Source of the DNA: Ignavibacteriota bacterium | GTDB lineage: Bacteria > Bacteroidota > Ignavibacteria > Kapaibacteriales > UBA2268 | DNA: 34,459 nucleotides | Assembly (NCBI GenBank): GCA_016219595.1 | Contig: JACRLY010000052.1 | Coordinates: forward strand, 16,413 to 50,871 | Direction: 5' to 3' | Shown here: positions 8,770 through 16,544 of the stretch, in pieces | How positions within the stretch are numbered: position 1 is the stretch's first letter | Layout of the letters: every line of letters begins with the position of its first letter | Notes under the pieces: generated by a model | What the model was told of the DNA's origin: nothing | The model's database searches: none | What the model saw: only the letters and a program-made list of their open reading frames with translations | Position numbers and translations under genes: made by a program

Positions 8770-10242
8770 TTACTTCATAATCTTTATATTTATTATAGAG
8801 TTATTAGCAATGTACCTTATAAAATAAATTCCCGATATAAGCCGGGAAATATCAATTGTTAAATTTCCGTTTTCGTATAAATATCTGCAATGTATGATGT
8901 TACCAATTAGGTCGATAATTATTGGCTCATTATGAGCATTTTTCAAATTTTCAGAGAAAATTGAAAATATGTTGTCGTTGTTGAAATATTCAATTTTCTG
9001 AACTTTTTGAAAATTTTCCTTTACATCGGTTGATGTTGATTCGATTGGAAATAATATTCCTTCGGGTGAAATTCCTGTCAAATTTTTAATATCAATGTTT
9101 AAATTATTTTCTGAATTTTTATTCAATGCTTCAACAACCAAGTAGGCAATAATTCCATTATTACCGGATAAATATTCATCTGTTGAACCGATAGCAAATT
9201 CAATTTCTCTCAGATTCTGATTTATACTTGAATATATAAATGCCTGCCGGTTATTTAATAATTCCCCTTTTTCTATACCAAGTATTTTATAATCATTTTT
9301 ATTTTCCAATAATAATTTGCCTGAAACACCAAGGAAATGATCAGCTGAATAAATACAAATTGGAATAGAAATAGATTTGTCCGATTTGACAAATTCACTA
9401 TTCCTGAGGTCGTCCGACTGAGTATTGTCTTTGACTTTCACTGCGGCAGAATGGATTTTAAGGAAGTTATATTTCCACACCAGCACATCTGTTACAGTTA
9501 CTTCACCGTTACCGTCACAGTCTGCATAAGTCGCCATCGCATCATCCCAAAGTAAACATTTCTGAGCTTCCCATAATGTACTTGGATTTTCTCTTTTGAA
9601 ACTTCGTACAGGTTGTGCTTCAGTACCATATCCCATGTATAAATCAATATATGCAAAGTCGCGGTTGTCCACAATACCGTTATTATCAGTATCTCCAGGG
9701 TATACATCTACGAACCCGTGAATATTAAAAGTGACGGGCTGGCTTTGCAAATTTATTATTGTTCCTCCTGTGGCACTGTCATTAATCACAGCCATTGCAT
9801 TTGTGAATGACAGTGTTATTGTTCCGCCGTTTGGCGCATCAGGGGTGACGACAAAATCTAAGTGAATGACTTTCGGATTGTCAATGCTTGCATTGCCTAT
9901 ATCCTCTCCCGAAGTGGCTCCTACATATACTTTACCCTGGTACAAAGGATTGTCTTCTTCTGAAATCACAGCAGTTGTAGTTTTTAATCCGAAATCGCCA
10001 TGCTGCCACTGGGAATACCTTATATAATTGAATGAATCATAGCTCATTTCGAAAGTAACACCGTTGCAATTGGTCACACCTTCGGCAACAATGTCAATAC
10101 CGATTGTGTATGTTGCCGTAACAAATCCCGAACGAAGAGTATCCACATCTGTGCGGATAACCTTCAGCGATTGCCCGAAAGCAAAACTGTAGATGAGTAA
10201 AAATGCCAGTATAATTAGCAATAAATTTGTCGTTTTTTTCAT
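8770..10242 (-). CDS. Secreted cohesin/dockerin-like protein with T9SS sorting domain
   Basis: Predicted exported protein of 490 residues. The ATG at 10242 is preferred because it gives a clean signal peptide (MKKTTNLLLIILAFLLIYSF...GQ); a longer frame adds an unlikely 19-residue extension. Residues about 25-175 look like a cohesin-type beta-sandwich. About 180-260 hold two dockerin-like calcium loops (GDTDNNGIVDNRDFAYIDLY and DCDGNGEVTVTDVLVWKYNF). A second beta-rich region follows. The last 70 residues resemble a type A T9SS sorting domain (LIGNIIHCRYLYENG...ISGIYFIRY). Such proteins are secreted across the outer membrane. Its partner is unknown. A sigma54-like promoter close to the flagellin one suggests co-regulation. 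Confidence 0.75.
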   Translation of the reverse strand: MKKTTNLLLIILAFLLIYSFAFGQSLKVIRTDVDTLRSGFVTATYTIGIDIVAEGVTNCNGVTFEMSYDSFNYIRYSQWQHGDFGLKTTTAVISEEDNPLYQGKVYVGATSGEDIGNASIDNPKVIHLDFVVTPDAPNGGTITLSFTNAMAVINDSATGGTIINLQSQPVTFNIHGFVDVYPGDTDNNGIVDNRDFAYIDLYMGYGTEAQPVRSFKRENPSTLWEAQKCLLWDDAMATYADCDGNGEVTVTDVLVWKYNFLKIHSAAVKVKDNTQSDDLRNSEFVKSDKSISIPICIYSADHFLGVSGKLLLENKNDYKILGIEKGELLNNRQAFIYSSINQNLREIEFAIGSTDEYLSGNNGIIAYLVVEALNKNSENNLNIDIKNLTGISPEGILFPIESTSTDVKENFQKVQKIEYFNNDNIFSIFSENLKNAHNEPIIIDLIGNIIHCRYLYENGNLTIDISRLISGIYFIRYIANNSIINIKIMK

Positions 10243-10282
10243 AATATATCTAACATTAATTATATAATGAGTAATTAAAATT

Positions 10283-10298
10283 AACAAAGCGTGTGCCA
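10283..10298 (-). promoter_or_regulatory. Sigma54-like promoter of the dockerin-like gene
   Basis: On the minus strand the site reads TGGCAC-ACGCT-TTGTT, matching TGGCAC-N5-TTGCW except for one base in the -12 box. It shares the TTTGGCACAC block and the same C-to-T deviation with the site before the flagellins. The predicted start is near 10271, about 30 bases before the preferred ATG, which also supports that ATG over the longer frame overlapping the promoter. Confidence 0.58.
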
Positions 10299-10360
10299 AA
10301 ACCTATGAATAATTACTAATTTACTTGTCATAACATGCTTGACTCGAAATCCATAGCATT

Positions 10361-10442
10361 GTCACCCTGAGCGAAGTCGAAGGGTTTCCCTTCCTCGAGG
10401 AATGGTTGGTTGTAGAACATCTGAAATCCCGATACATCGGGA
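10361..10442. repeat. REP-like palindromic repeats
   Basis: Three palindromic units lie close together. At 10361-10385 is a GC-rich imperfect palindrome containing CCCTGAGCGAAGTCGAAGGG, a motif seen as dispersed intergenic repeats in many bacterial genomes. At 10391-10402 is the perfect 12-base palindrome TTCCTCGAGGAA. At 10427-10442 is TCCCGATACATCGGGA, a 6-bp stem with a 4-base loop. The base composition is much richer in GC than the flanks. No transposase accompanies them. They may also act as an mRNA-stabilising or terminating structure. Confidence 0.65.
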
Positions 10443-10520
10443 GTAGGTGTAGAAGAGAATCTCATATTTTTTTATTCTTATTTCATTATATTATATTTGT
10501 GAAAAAAAGGAATAGGATCA

Positions 10521-10838
10521 ATGGTTCAAGTCCCTGCTTTCGTAATTGAAGAAATAAAAAAGTTTATTCAGGAAGCTCTGAAAGAAAACATACGTATTTC
10601 ACAGGCAATCCTGTTTGGGAGCTATGCAAAAGGGACGAACCATGAATGGAGCGATATTGATTTGGCTGTTGTGTCAGAAGATTTCGAAGGTGTTAGATTC
10701 AACGATAACGTTAAACTCGGTAAGCCGAGAGTAAGAAGCAGTGCTGACCTGCAAACTCATCCCTTCCGCCCCGAAGATTTCAACTCAGACAATCCATTCG
10801 TTGCCGAAATCCTGGAATATGGGATTAGGATTGTGTGA
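10521..10838 (+). CDS. Minimal nucleotidyltransferase (MNT family)
   Basis: Small protein of 105 residues with a bare polymerase-beta-type nucleotidyltransferase fold. The GSYAKGT loop (33-39) is followed by SDIDLAVV with metal-binding Asp45 and Asp47, and a third acidic residue is offered by Asp76 in SADLQTH. MNT proteins usually pair with a HEPN RNase, acting as antitoxins by adding AMP to the HEPN partner. Here no HEPN gene adjoins: REP-like repeats are upstream and a TPR gene downstream. It is therefore an orphan, or its partner has been lost or lies elsewhere. The catalytic residues look intact. Confidence 0.82.
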   Translation: MVQVPAFVIEEIKKFIQEALKENIRISQAILFGSYAKGTNHEWSDIDLAVVSEDFEGVRFNDNVKLGKPRVRSSADLQTHPFRPEDFNSDNPFVAEILEYGIRIV

Positions 10839-10921
10839 GGAATTTTTCTTGAAATTTAATTGAATATATAGTATTTTAAAAAATGCTTAATCAAACTATT
10901 AAAATTATTATCGGGATTAAT

Positions 10922-12547
10922 ATGAGGTTTATTATTTTTACTTGTATCATTTCTTTATGTATTATTAATGTAAATGCTCAAAGTGAATATTATTCTAAAC
11001 AAGGTGAAAGTGATTTTAAAGCTGGGAATTATGAAAGAGCAATTTATAATTTTACAGAAGCTATTAAAATTAATCCCTATGAAAATTATAGTTATTTCAT
11101 GCGAGGCGGCTCCTATTACATACTTAAAAAATATGATAATGCAATTCAAGATTTAAATAGAGTTATAAGAGCAATTCCAAATTTTGTTGATGCATATTCT
11201 TTTAGGGGATTATCATATTTTAATCTTAAAAGGTTTGAAGAAGCTTACGCTGATTTTAATAAAGTTATTCTTTTAAAATCAAATGATTATGAAGCTTATT
11301 ATTATCGTGGGTATATATATTTTACCCAATCGAAATTTGAAGAAGCTATAAATGATTTTAGTAAAGCTATCGAAATAAAATCTGATGGTTTAGCAAGTTA
11401 TTTTATGCGTGGCTCATGTTTCTCAAACCTTAATAAATATGAAAATGCTTTGTTGGATTTAAATAAAACAATTCTTTTATCACCGGATTTTGGGGATGCT
11501 TATCAGCTAAGAGGATTATTATTTTATAATCAAAAAAAATATGAAGAAGCAATAAAAGATTATACTAAAGCAATTGAATTTGATTCAGTAAATTCAGAAG
11601 CATATAACGATCGGGGTAATTCCTTTTTTGCACAAAAAAAATATGATGATGCTATTAAGGATTATTCAAAGGCAGTAGAAATTAATCCAAATGAAGCAAG
11701 TACATATAACAATCGAGGTAATACTTTTTATAATCAAGATAAATATAACGAAGCCATAAAAGATTATTCCAAAGCTATAGAACTGAAACCAGATTATACA
11801 AGTGCATATTCAAATCGTGGAGATGTGTATGAATTTCTTAAAAAATATGAAGAAGCTATTAAGGATTATTCAAAAGCAATAGAATTAAAACCTGATGAAG
11901 CAAAATATTATTATAATCGAGGTTTCTCTTATTCGATTAAAAAAAAGTATGAAGAAGCAATAAAAGATTATACTAAAGCAATTGAATTGAAATCTGATTA
12001 TGCTGATGCATATACTTTAAGAGGTAATGTATATACAATTCTGAAAAACTATGATGAAGCTATAAAAGATCATAATAAATCGGTTGAGTTAATGCCAAAT
12101 GATCCTTATGTTTATGCTACCCGTGGCATTTATTATCAATTATCAAAAAATTTTATTATGGCTTTGATAGATTACCGGAAAGTGTTTGAAATAGATTCAA
12201 ATTACAAGAACCCACTTTATTTTTTGAATTTTAGTGAATTATGTTTTATTTTAAATAATTTTAAAGAATCGAAGAAATATGCAGAAAAAGCAAAAATTAA
12301 TGCAAATGATAAAAAGGACTCAGTTTTGAGCTTGTATCTATTATGTATCTCTTCTAAATTATCTAATGAAAAAACTTCTCTTTACGATTCAGAAATAAAT
12401 GAATTATTAAAAAATGATTTTGAACTTGGTGATTGGTCATTTGAAGAGATTGAAAATTGGCTGTCAATTTCAAAACTGAATCAGGATTATAAGAATTATA
12501 TTTATAAAATGATAAAAAAATTAAAAACAAAGAAAAAACAAAATTGA
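10922..12547 (+). CDS. Exported TPR-repeat protein
   Basis: The ATG at 10922 gives a signal peptide (MRFIIFTCIISLCIINVNAQ) with cleavage after the Ala-Gln region; a start 39 bases upstream would bury it. About residues 22-430 form 12 consecutive 34-residue tetratricopeptide repeats of consensus AY-x-x-RG-x-x-x-Y-x-x-x-KYEEAIKDY-x-KAIEL-P. The remaining 110 residues or so are helical without clear repeats. TPR arrays are protein-binding scaffolds, and the export signal places this one in the periplasm or envelope. Some repeats are nearly identical at the DNA level (near 11535 and 11943), implying recent repeat duplication. The specific partner is unknown. Confidence 0.85.
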   Translation: MRFIIFTCIISLCIINVNAQSEYYSKQGESDFKAGNYERAIYNFTEAIKINPYENYSYFMRGGSYYILKKYDNAIQDLNRVIRAIPNFVDAYSFRGLSYFNLKRFEEAYADFNKVILLKSNDYEAYYYRGYIYFTQSKFEEAINDFSKAIEIKSDGLASYFMRGSCFSNLNKYENALLDLNKTILLSPDFGDAYQLRGLLFYNQKKYEEAIKDYTKAIEFDSVNSEAYNDRGNSFFAQKKYDDAIKDYSKAVEINPNEASTYNNRGNTFYNQDKYNEAIKDYSKAIELKPDYTSAYSNRGDVYEFLKKYEEAIKDYSKAIELKPDEAKYYYNRGFSYSIKKKYEEAIKDYTKAIELKSDYADAYTLRGNVYTILKNYDEAIKDHNKSVELMPNDPYVYATRGIYYQLSKNFIMALIDYRKVFEIDSNYKNPLYFLNFSELCFILNNFKESKKYAEKAKINANDKKDSVLSLYLLCISSKLSNEKTSLYDSEINELLKNDFELGDWSFEEIENWLSISKLNQDYKNYIYKMIKKLKTKKKQN

Positions 12548-12572
12548 AATAAATACATAGTAATTTAAATTA

Positions 12573-12682
12573 ATCCGTCAATTCCATCTTCTAAAATCGA
12601 ATAATAATCTATGACAAACTCCATAAAATCGTTTTCCATACTTACACTTTGGTGCAGTAAAAATATCAATAAAACTTCTTAA
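12573..12682 (+). pseudogene. Truncated rimO 5' end, copy 1 (oldest)
   Basis: About 95 bases resemble the leader and start of intact rimO at 16442-16544, at roughly 80% identity by eye. A frame from ATG 12611 encodes 23 residues beginning MTNSIKSFSILTLWCSKN, against MSNNIKSFSILTLGCSKN in rimO, and stops at 12680-12682. Similarity ends after the GTAAAAAT block near 12666. The differences include several synonymous changes, so this copy may descend from a once-functional allele. It follows the TPR gene and precedes the 850-aa membrane protein. Confidence 0.75.
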
Positions 12683-12769
12683 TTTTGTCATTATGATAAA
12701 TAAAGTAAGATTACATGTATAAATTTTTTATAATTCGTATTAATCGTACAATTTTTTATAAAGGTATTT

Positions 12770-15322
12770 GTGAATAAATATTCTACTTCAGTCAAATTCA
12801 ATACATATTCCGGTTTATTTCTTCTAACACTTTCTACTTTAATGTATGAAATTCTGTTGACCCGGTTTTTTAGTGTAATTATGTGGTATCATCTTGCTTT
12901 CATGGCAATATCGGTTGCAATGTTCGGAATGTCAGTCGGTGCAATCTTAGTATATATTTTCCCGGGATATTTTAAAACTGAAAATTCAAAATATCATCTT
13001 TCCCTAAGTTCATTTCTATTTTCCATAACTATGGTTTTCAGTATGTTCACCATGCTTGTAATACCTTTCCCTAATGGCTGGACCTTGACGAGTATATATG
13101 CATTGGGATTAAGCTATACTATAATTTCCATACCTTTTATTTTCAGTGGAATTTGTGTTAGCATAGCCCTGACAAGGTATCCCGGTAAAATTGGAAGTTT
13201 GTATGCTGCTGACCTTTCGGGTTCAGCACTTGGATGCATACTTTTAATCTATATTTTAAGGTTTACCGATGGTCCAACTTCAATGCTGATAATATCAATT
13301 ATCGCATCTGCAGGAGCATTATTCTTTTGGTTTGATTATCGAAGGGAACAATTTGATAAGATAATAAGTAAAAAATTATTTTATGTAATAATTACTAATA
13401 TTTTCATATTATTAATCTTCGTTACACTGAATACAATACTTCAGGAAAGACAAAAGCCGTTAATAACCATGCCTTGGGTAAAAGGTAATCAGGAGGAACG
13501 ACCTCTATACCAAAAATGGAATTCTTTTTCGCGGATTGCAGTATTTGGGGATACTTCTAATTATCGCCAACCTCAAGGCTGGGGATTTAGCAATACATTT
13601 CCCGTCGATATTAAATCAAAATGGCTTGAATTAAATATTGACGGAAGTGCATCGACAGAACTGACAAAATTTAAGGGTGATTTAAAAGAAATCGATTATT
13701 TGAAATATGACGTTACTAATCTTGTCCATTATATAAGGACAAATTCTAAAATTTTAGTTATTGGTGCCGGAGGAGGAAGAGACATACTTTCTTCATTATT
13801 ATTTAATCAAAAATCAATTTTGGCAGTTGAAATAAATGAAGACATAATAAAAGCAGTAAATAATCAATATGGCGATTTCACGGGACATTTAGACAGGAAT
13901 CCAAAAGTTGAATTTATTAATGATGAAGCACGAAGTTATATAGCTAGAAGCAAGGAGAGATTTGATATAATCCAGGTTTCACTAATAGACACCTGGGCTG
14001 CCACTGCTGCAGGTTCTTTTGTCCTTGCAGAAAATTCACTTTATACAACAGAGGCATGGAATTCTTTCTATAATCATTTGTCAGACAGTGGGATGATTTC
14101 CTTTTCCAGATGGTTTTCTAAAAAGAATTTTGGTGAAATGTACAGGTTAGTTTCATTAGCAGTTGCAACGCTTAAAAATTCCGGGGTGAAATATCCTAAA
14201 GAACATATTATTATTACAGCTAATAATTTCAATTATACTCCCGAGAACCGTTTTCCCGGTATCGGAACTATTCTAATCAGCAAAAAACCATTTTCTGAAA
14301 ATGAAATTAATTCGATTGAAAATGTAGCAAGAACCTTAAAGTTTGACATTGTATTAAGTCCAAAATTTGTATCGGATAGTATTCTGTATGTATTGGTTAC
14401 AAGTAATGATTTGGAAAAATTTTATAGTCAATATGAATTAAACCTGTCACCTCCTACCGACGACAGCCCTTTTTTCTTTCAGTTATTAAAAATTATAAAT
14501 TTTTTAAATTTTCAAGCGCCACATAATTCAAATCACAATCAATCCGCTGTTAAACTGTTGACAGTATTATTTTTCATAGTAACTATTCTAACATTATTTT
14601 GTATTATTGTACCTCTATATATATCTCAAAAATACTCCGGTAAAACAATTAATTCTTCTAAGCCAATTTCATTAAATAATGAATCTGAACAAAACAGGGC
14701 TGAAGATTGGCATCAAAAGTTGAAACTAAGAGTCGCAATTCCATATTTCATTTATTTTGCTTCCATAGGAATGGGTTTCATGTTCATTGAAATATCCCAA
14801 ATGCAGAGACTAATCATTTTCCTTGGTCATCCGGTTTATGGATTATCTGTAGTTTTGTTTGCGTTACTGCTCTCGACCGGAATAGGCAGTTTTCTGACTC
14901 AAAGAATAAAATTGCTCCAAAACAAAACAATTACTATTTTATGTTTTTCATTGCTCCTTGCTATTCTATGTATATTTGGATTATTAACACCGAATATCAT
15001 TTTGAATTATCAAAGTGATACAACACCTTTCAGGATTTTCATTGCCATCGTCATACTTTTTCCTCTTGGGCTATTTATGGGTATTGCTTTTCCACTAGGA
15101 ATGAAGTTAGCATCCGAACATATGAGAATTATTACTCCCTGGCTATGGGGAATAAACGGTGCTACATCAGTGTTGGCTTCTGTTCTTGCTGTAGTTATTG
15201 CATTGGCTACGAGTATTTCAGTTACTTTTTGGACAGGATTTATTTGCTATTTTATTGCTGTGTTGGTATTCTTGATATTATATTTTAATATTCAAAAAAT
15301 TACTATATACAGTGAAAAATAA
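12770..15322 (+). CDS. Membrane-embedded spermidine synthase-like protein
   Basis: Integral membrane protein of 850 residues. Residues 1 to about 220 contain about six membrane helices (starting NTYSGLFLLTLSTLMYEILLTRFF). About 230-590 are a soluble spermidine synthase-like Rossmann domain with the SAM-binding loop GAGGGRD (332-338), the acidic VEIN motif and SLIDTWAATAAG with Asp407 in the position of the catalytic Asp. About 600-850 hold a further six or seven helices. The start is GTG with a weak AAAGG upstream; an internal Met at 25 would cut into the first helix. Related fused proteins are widespread, but their substrate is not established, and polyamine synthesis should not be assumed. 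It is flanked on both sides by truncated rimO 5' ends. Confidence 0.75.
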   Translation: MNKYSTSVKFNTYSGLFLLTLSTLMYEILLTRFFSVIMWYHLAFMAISVAMFGMSVGAILVYIFPGYFKTENSKYHLSLSSFLFSITMVFSMFTMLVIPFPNGWTLTSIYALGLSYTIISIPFIFSGICVSIALTRYPGKIGSLYAADLSGSALGCILLIYILRFTDGPTSMLIISIIASAGALFFWFDYRREQFDKIISKKLFYVIITNIFILLIFVTLNTILQERQKPLITMPWVKGNQEERPLYQKWNSFSRIAVFGDTSNYRQPQGWGFSNTFPVDIKSKWLELNIDGSASTELTKFKGDLKEIDYLKYDVTNLVHYIRTNSKILVIGAGGGRDILSSLLFNQKSILAVEINEDIIKAVNNQYGDFTGHLDRNPKVEFINDEARSYIARSKERFDIIQVSLIDTWAATAAGSFVLAENSLYTTEAWNSFYNHLSDSGMISFSRWFSKKNFGEMYRLVSLAVATLKNSGVKYPKEHIIITANNFNYTPENRFPGIGTILISKKPFSENEINSIENVARTLKFDIVLSPKFVSDSILYVLVTSNDLEKFYSQYELNLSPPTDDSPFFFQLLKIINFLNFQAPHNSNHNQSAVKLLTVLFFIVTILTLFCIIVPLYISQKYSGKTINSSKPISLNNESEQNRAEDWHQKLKLRVAIPYFIYFASIGMGFMFIEISQMQRLIIFLGHPVYGLSVVLFALLLSTGIGSFLTQRIKLLQNKTITILCFSLLLAILCIFGLLTPNIILNYQSDTTPFRIFIAIVILFPLGLFMGIAFPLGMKLASEHMRIITPWLWGINGATSVLASVLAVVIALATSISVTFWTGFICYFIAVLVFLILYFNIQKITIYSEK

Positions 15323-15378
15323 TATTTTATCTCTTGCTCAAGGTAAATATTTCATGCATTTTCGGATTGATTCAAGGC

Positions 15379-15490
15379 GTCAATAACATCTTTGAAAATT
15401 GAATAATAATCTATGTCAAATAATATAAAATTATTTTCCATACTTACTCTGGGTTGCAGTAAAAATGTGGTGGATTCGGATAAACAATAA
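15379..15490 (+). pseudogene. Truncated rimO 5' end, copy 2 (recent)
   Basis: Bases 15379-15477 differ from the intact rimO leader and start at only about four positions in nearly 100. ATG at 15413 opens a 25-residue frame (MSNNIKLFSILTLGCSKNVV, then DSDKQ and stop at 15488-15490). Homology breaks abruptly after GGTGGATTC. The frame contains the first cysteine of the RimO N-terminal cluster but nothing else, so it cannot be an enzyme. It sits between the 850-aa membrane protein and the KilA-N gene. Confidence 0.88.
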
Positions 15491-15501
15491 ATTATCTTCA
15501 G

Positions 15502-16332
15502 TTATGGGTTTAATAACTTTTTTGCAACATTCTGATTAATCAATACTTTCATTTGGCTAATAGCTGTTTTGTTTAACAATTTCAATCTGTCTTCGGCATT
15601 TATTCCCTGATTGATTAGGACAGCATTCAGACTTTCCAAGTTAGTTAATACAATCAATTGTTCGATTGCGGCATAATCTCTGATATTTCCTACTTTGCCG
15701 GGACTAACATCGCGCCATTCTTTCGCGGTCTTGCCAAAGAGAGCCAAGTTCAATAAATCAGCTTCGCTGGCATAAACAAATTTCTGCTTCAACTGAGAAA
15801 AATCAGGTGGTATAAGGTTTTCTCTGATAGCATCTGTATGAATATGATAATTCACCCTCGCAAGAGTCCTGCTCAATTTCCATTCGAGTTGTAACTTCTG
15901 TGATTCCTCAATTTTTAGTCGCTGATATTCTTTAATCAAATATAATTTGAATTCAGGACTTATCCACGATGCAAATTCCAATGCAATATCCTGATGAGCG
16001 TAAGTGCCACCATATCTGCCTGATTTTGAAATGATTCCAATTGCATTGGTTGATTCAATCCATCTTTTTGGTGTTAAAGAAAAACTATTTGACCCTGCTT
16101 GATGTTTAAACCCATCGAATTCGATGGATTTAAAATTCGGGTTATGCAAAATTTCCCAAAGCCCAATAAACTCAATTGTACTGCGATTTCGCATCCAATT
16201 CTGTAGAATATAATCACTACGTTCAGAATCTCTGTACTTTGCTATGTCAGTAAGAGATATATAATCTTCATTTCCTGCATTAAAAAGTACAACTTCAATT
16301 CCTTTTACTATTATTTTTGTTTTAGCTTTCAT
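15502..16332 (-). CDS. KilA-N domain protein
   Basis: Protein of 276 residues with an N-terminal KilA-N domain, a putative DNA-binding fold found in phage, large DNA virus and bacterial mobile-element proteins. Visible features are the opening beta-hairpin with ISLTDIAKY (26-34), NWMRNRSTIEFIGLWE, the RYGGTYAHQDIALEFASWISPEFKLYL core (about 105-132) and a helical C-terminal half (about 135-276). The ATG follows a divergent promoter region shared with rimO. It lies between two copies of the rimO 5' end, consistent with recent acquisition. Its role (regulator, defence or phage remnant) is not shown by the sequence. Confidence 0.85.
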   Translation of the reverse strand: MKAKTKIIVKGIEVVLFNAGNEDYISLTDIAKYRDSERSDYILQNWMRNRSTIEFIGLWEILHNPNFKSIEFDGFKHQAGSNSFSLTPKRWIESTNAIGIISKSGRYGGTYAHQDIALEFASWISPEFKLYLIKEYQRLKIEESQKLQLEWKLSRTLARVNYHIHTDAIRENLIPPDFSQLKQKFVYASEADLLNLALFGKTAKEWRDVSPGKVGNIRDYAAIEQLIVLTNLESLNAVLINQGINAEDRLKLLNKTAISQMKVLINQNVAKKLLNP

Positions 16333-16441
16333 TACTGATATAAAGTTGTTTATAAAATCAATATGAACGTTTTTATATTCTAATTGATAATTTAAGGAGA
16401 AAATCCAAAAAAGAAAAATTTATTCAAAGCATACTCCTCTT

Positions 16442-16544
16442 TATCCGTCCATACCATCTTTGAAAATTGAATAATATTCTATGTCAAATAATATAAAATC
16501 ATTTTCCATACTTACTCTGGGTTGCAGTAAAAATGTGGTGGATT
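16442..16544 (+). repeat. Parental copy of the rimO 5'-end repeat (copy 3)
   Basis: This stretch includes about 39 bases of leader (ATCCGTC...CATCTTTGAAAATTG...) and the first 21 codons of the intact rimO. It is the reference for the truncated copies at 12573-12666 and 15379-15477, all three in direct orientation. Spacings between repeat starts are about 2.8 kb and 1.06 kb, each holding one complete foreign-looking gene. Confidence 0.85.

Noticed and set aside
10243-10299. Longer start for the dockerin-like protein
   Set aside because: The extension overlaps the sigma54-like promoter and precedes a clean signal peptide.
10883-10921. Longer start for the TPR protein
   Set aside because: It would place 13 residues before a clear signal peptide; the ATG at 10922 is better.
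10922-12450. Regular repeats in the TPR gene as a CRISPR array
   Set aside because: The 102-base period is in frame, encodes TPR motifs, and has no spacer/repeat structure.
15502-16332. KilA-N gene as evidence of a complete prophage
   Set aside because: No integrase, capsid, portal or terminase gene is present on either side.
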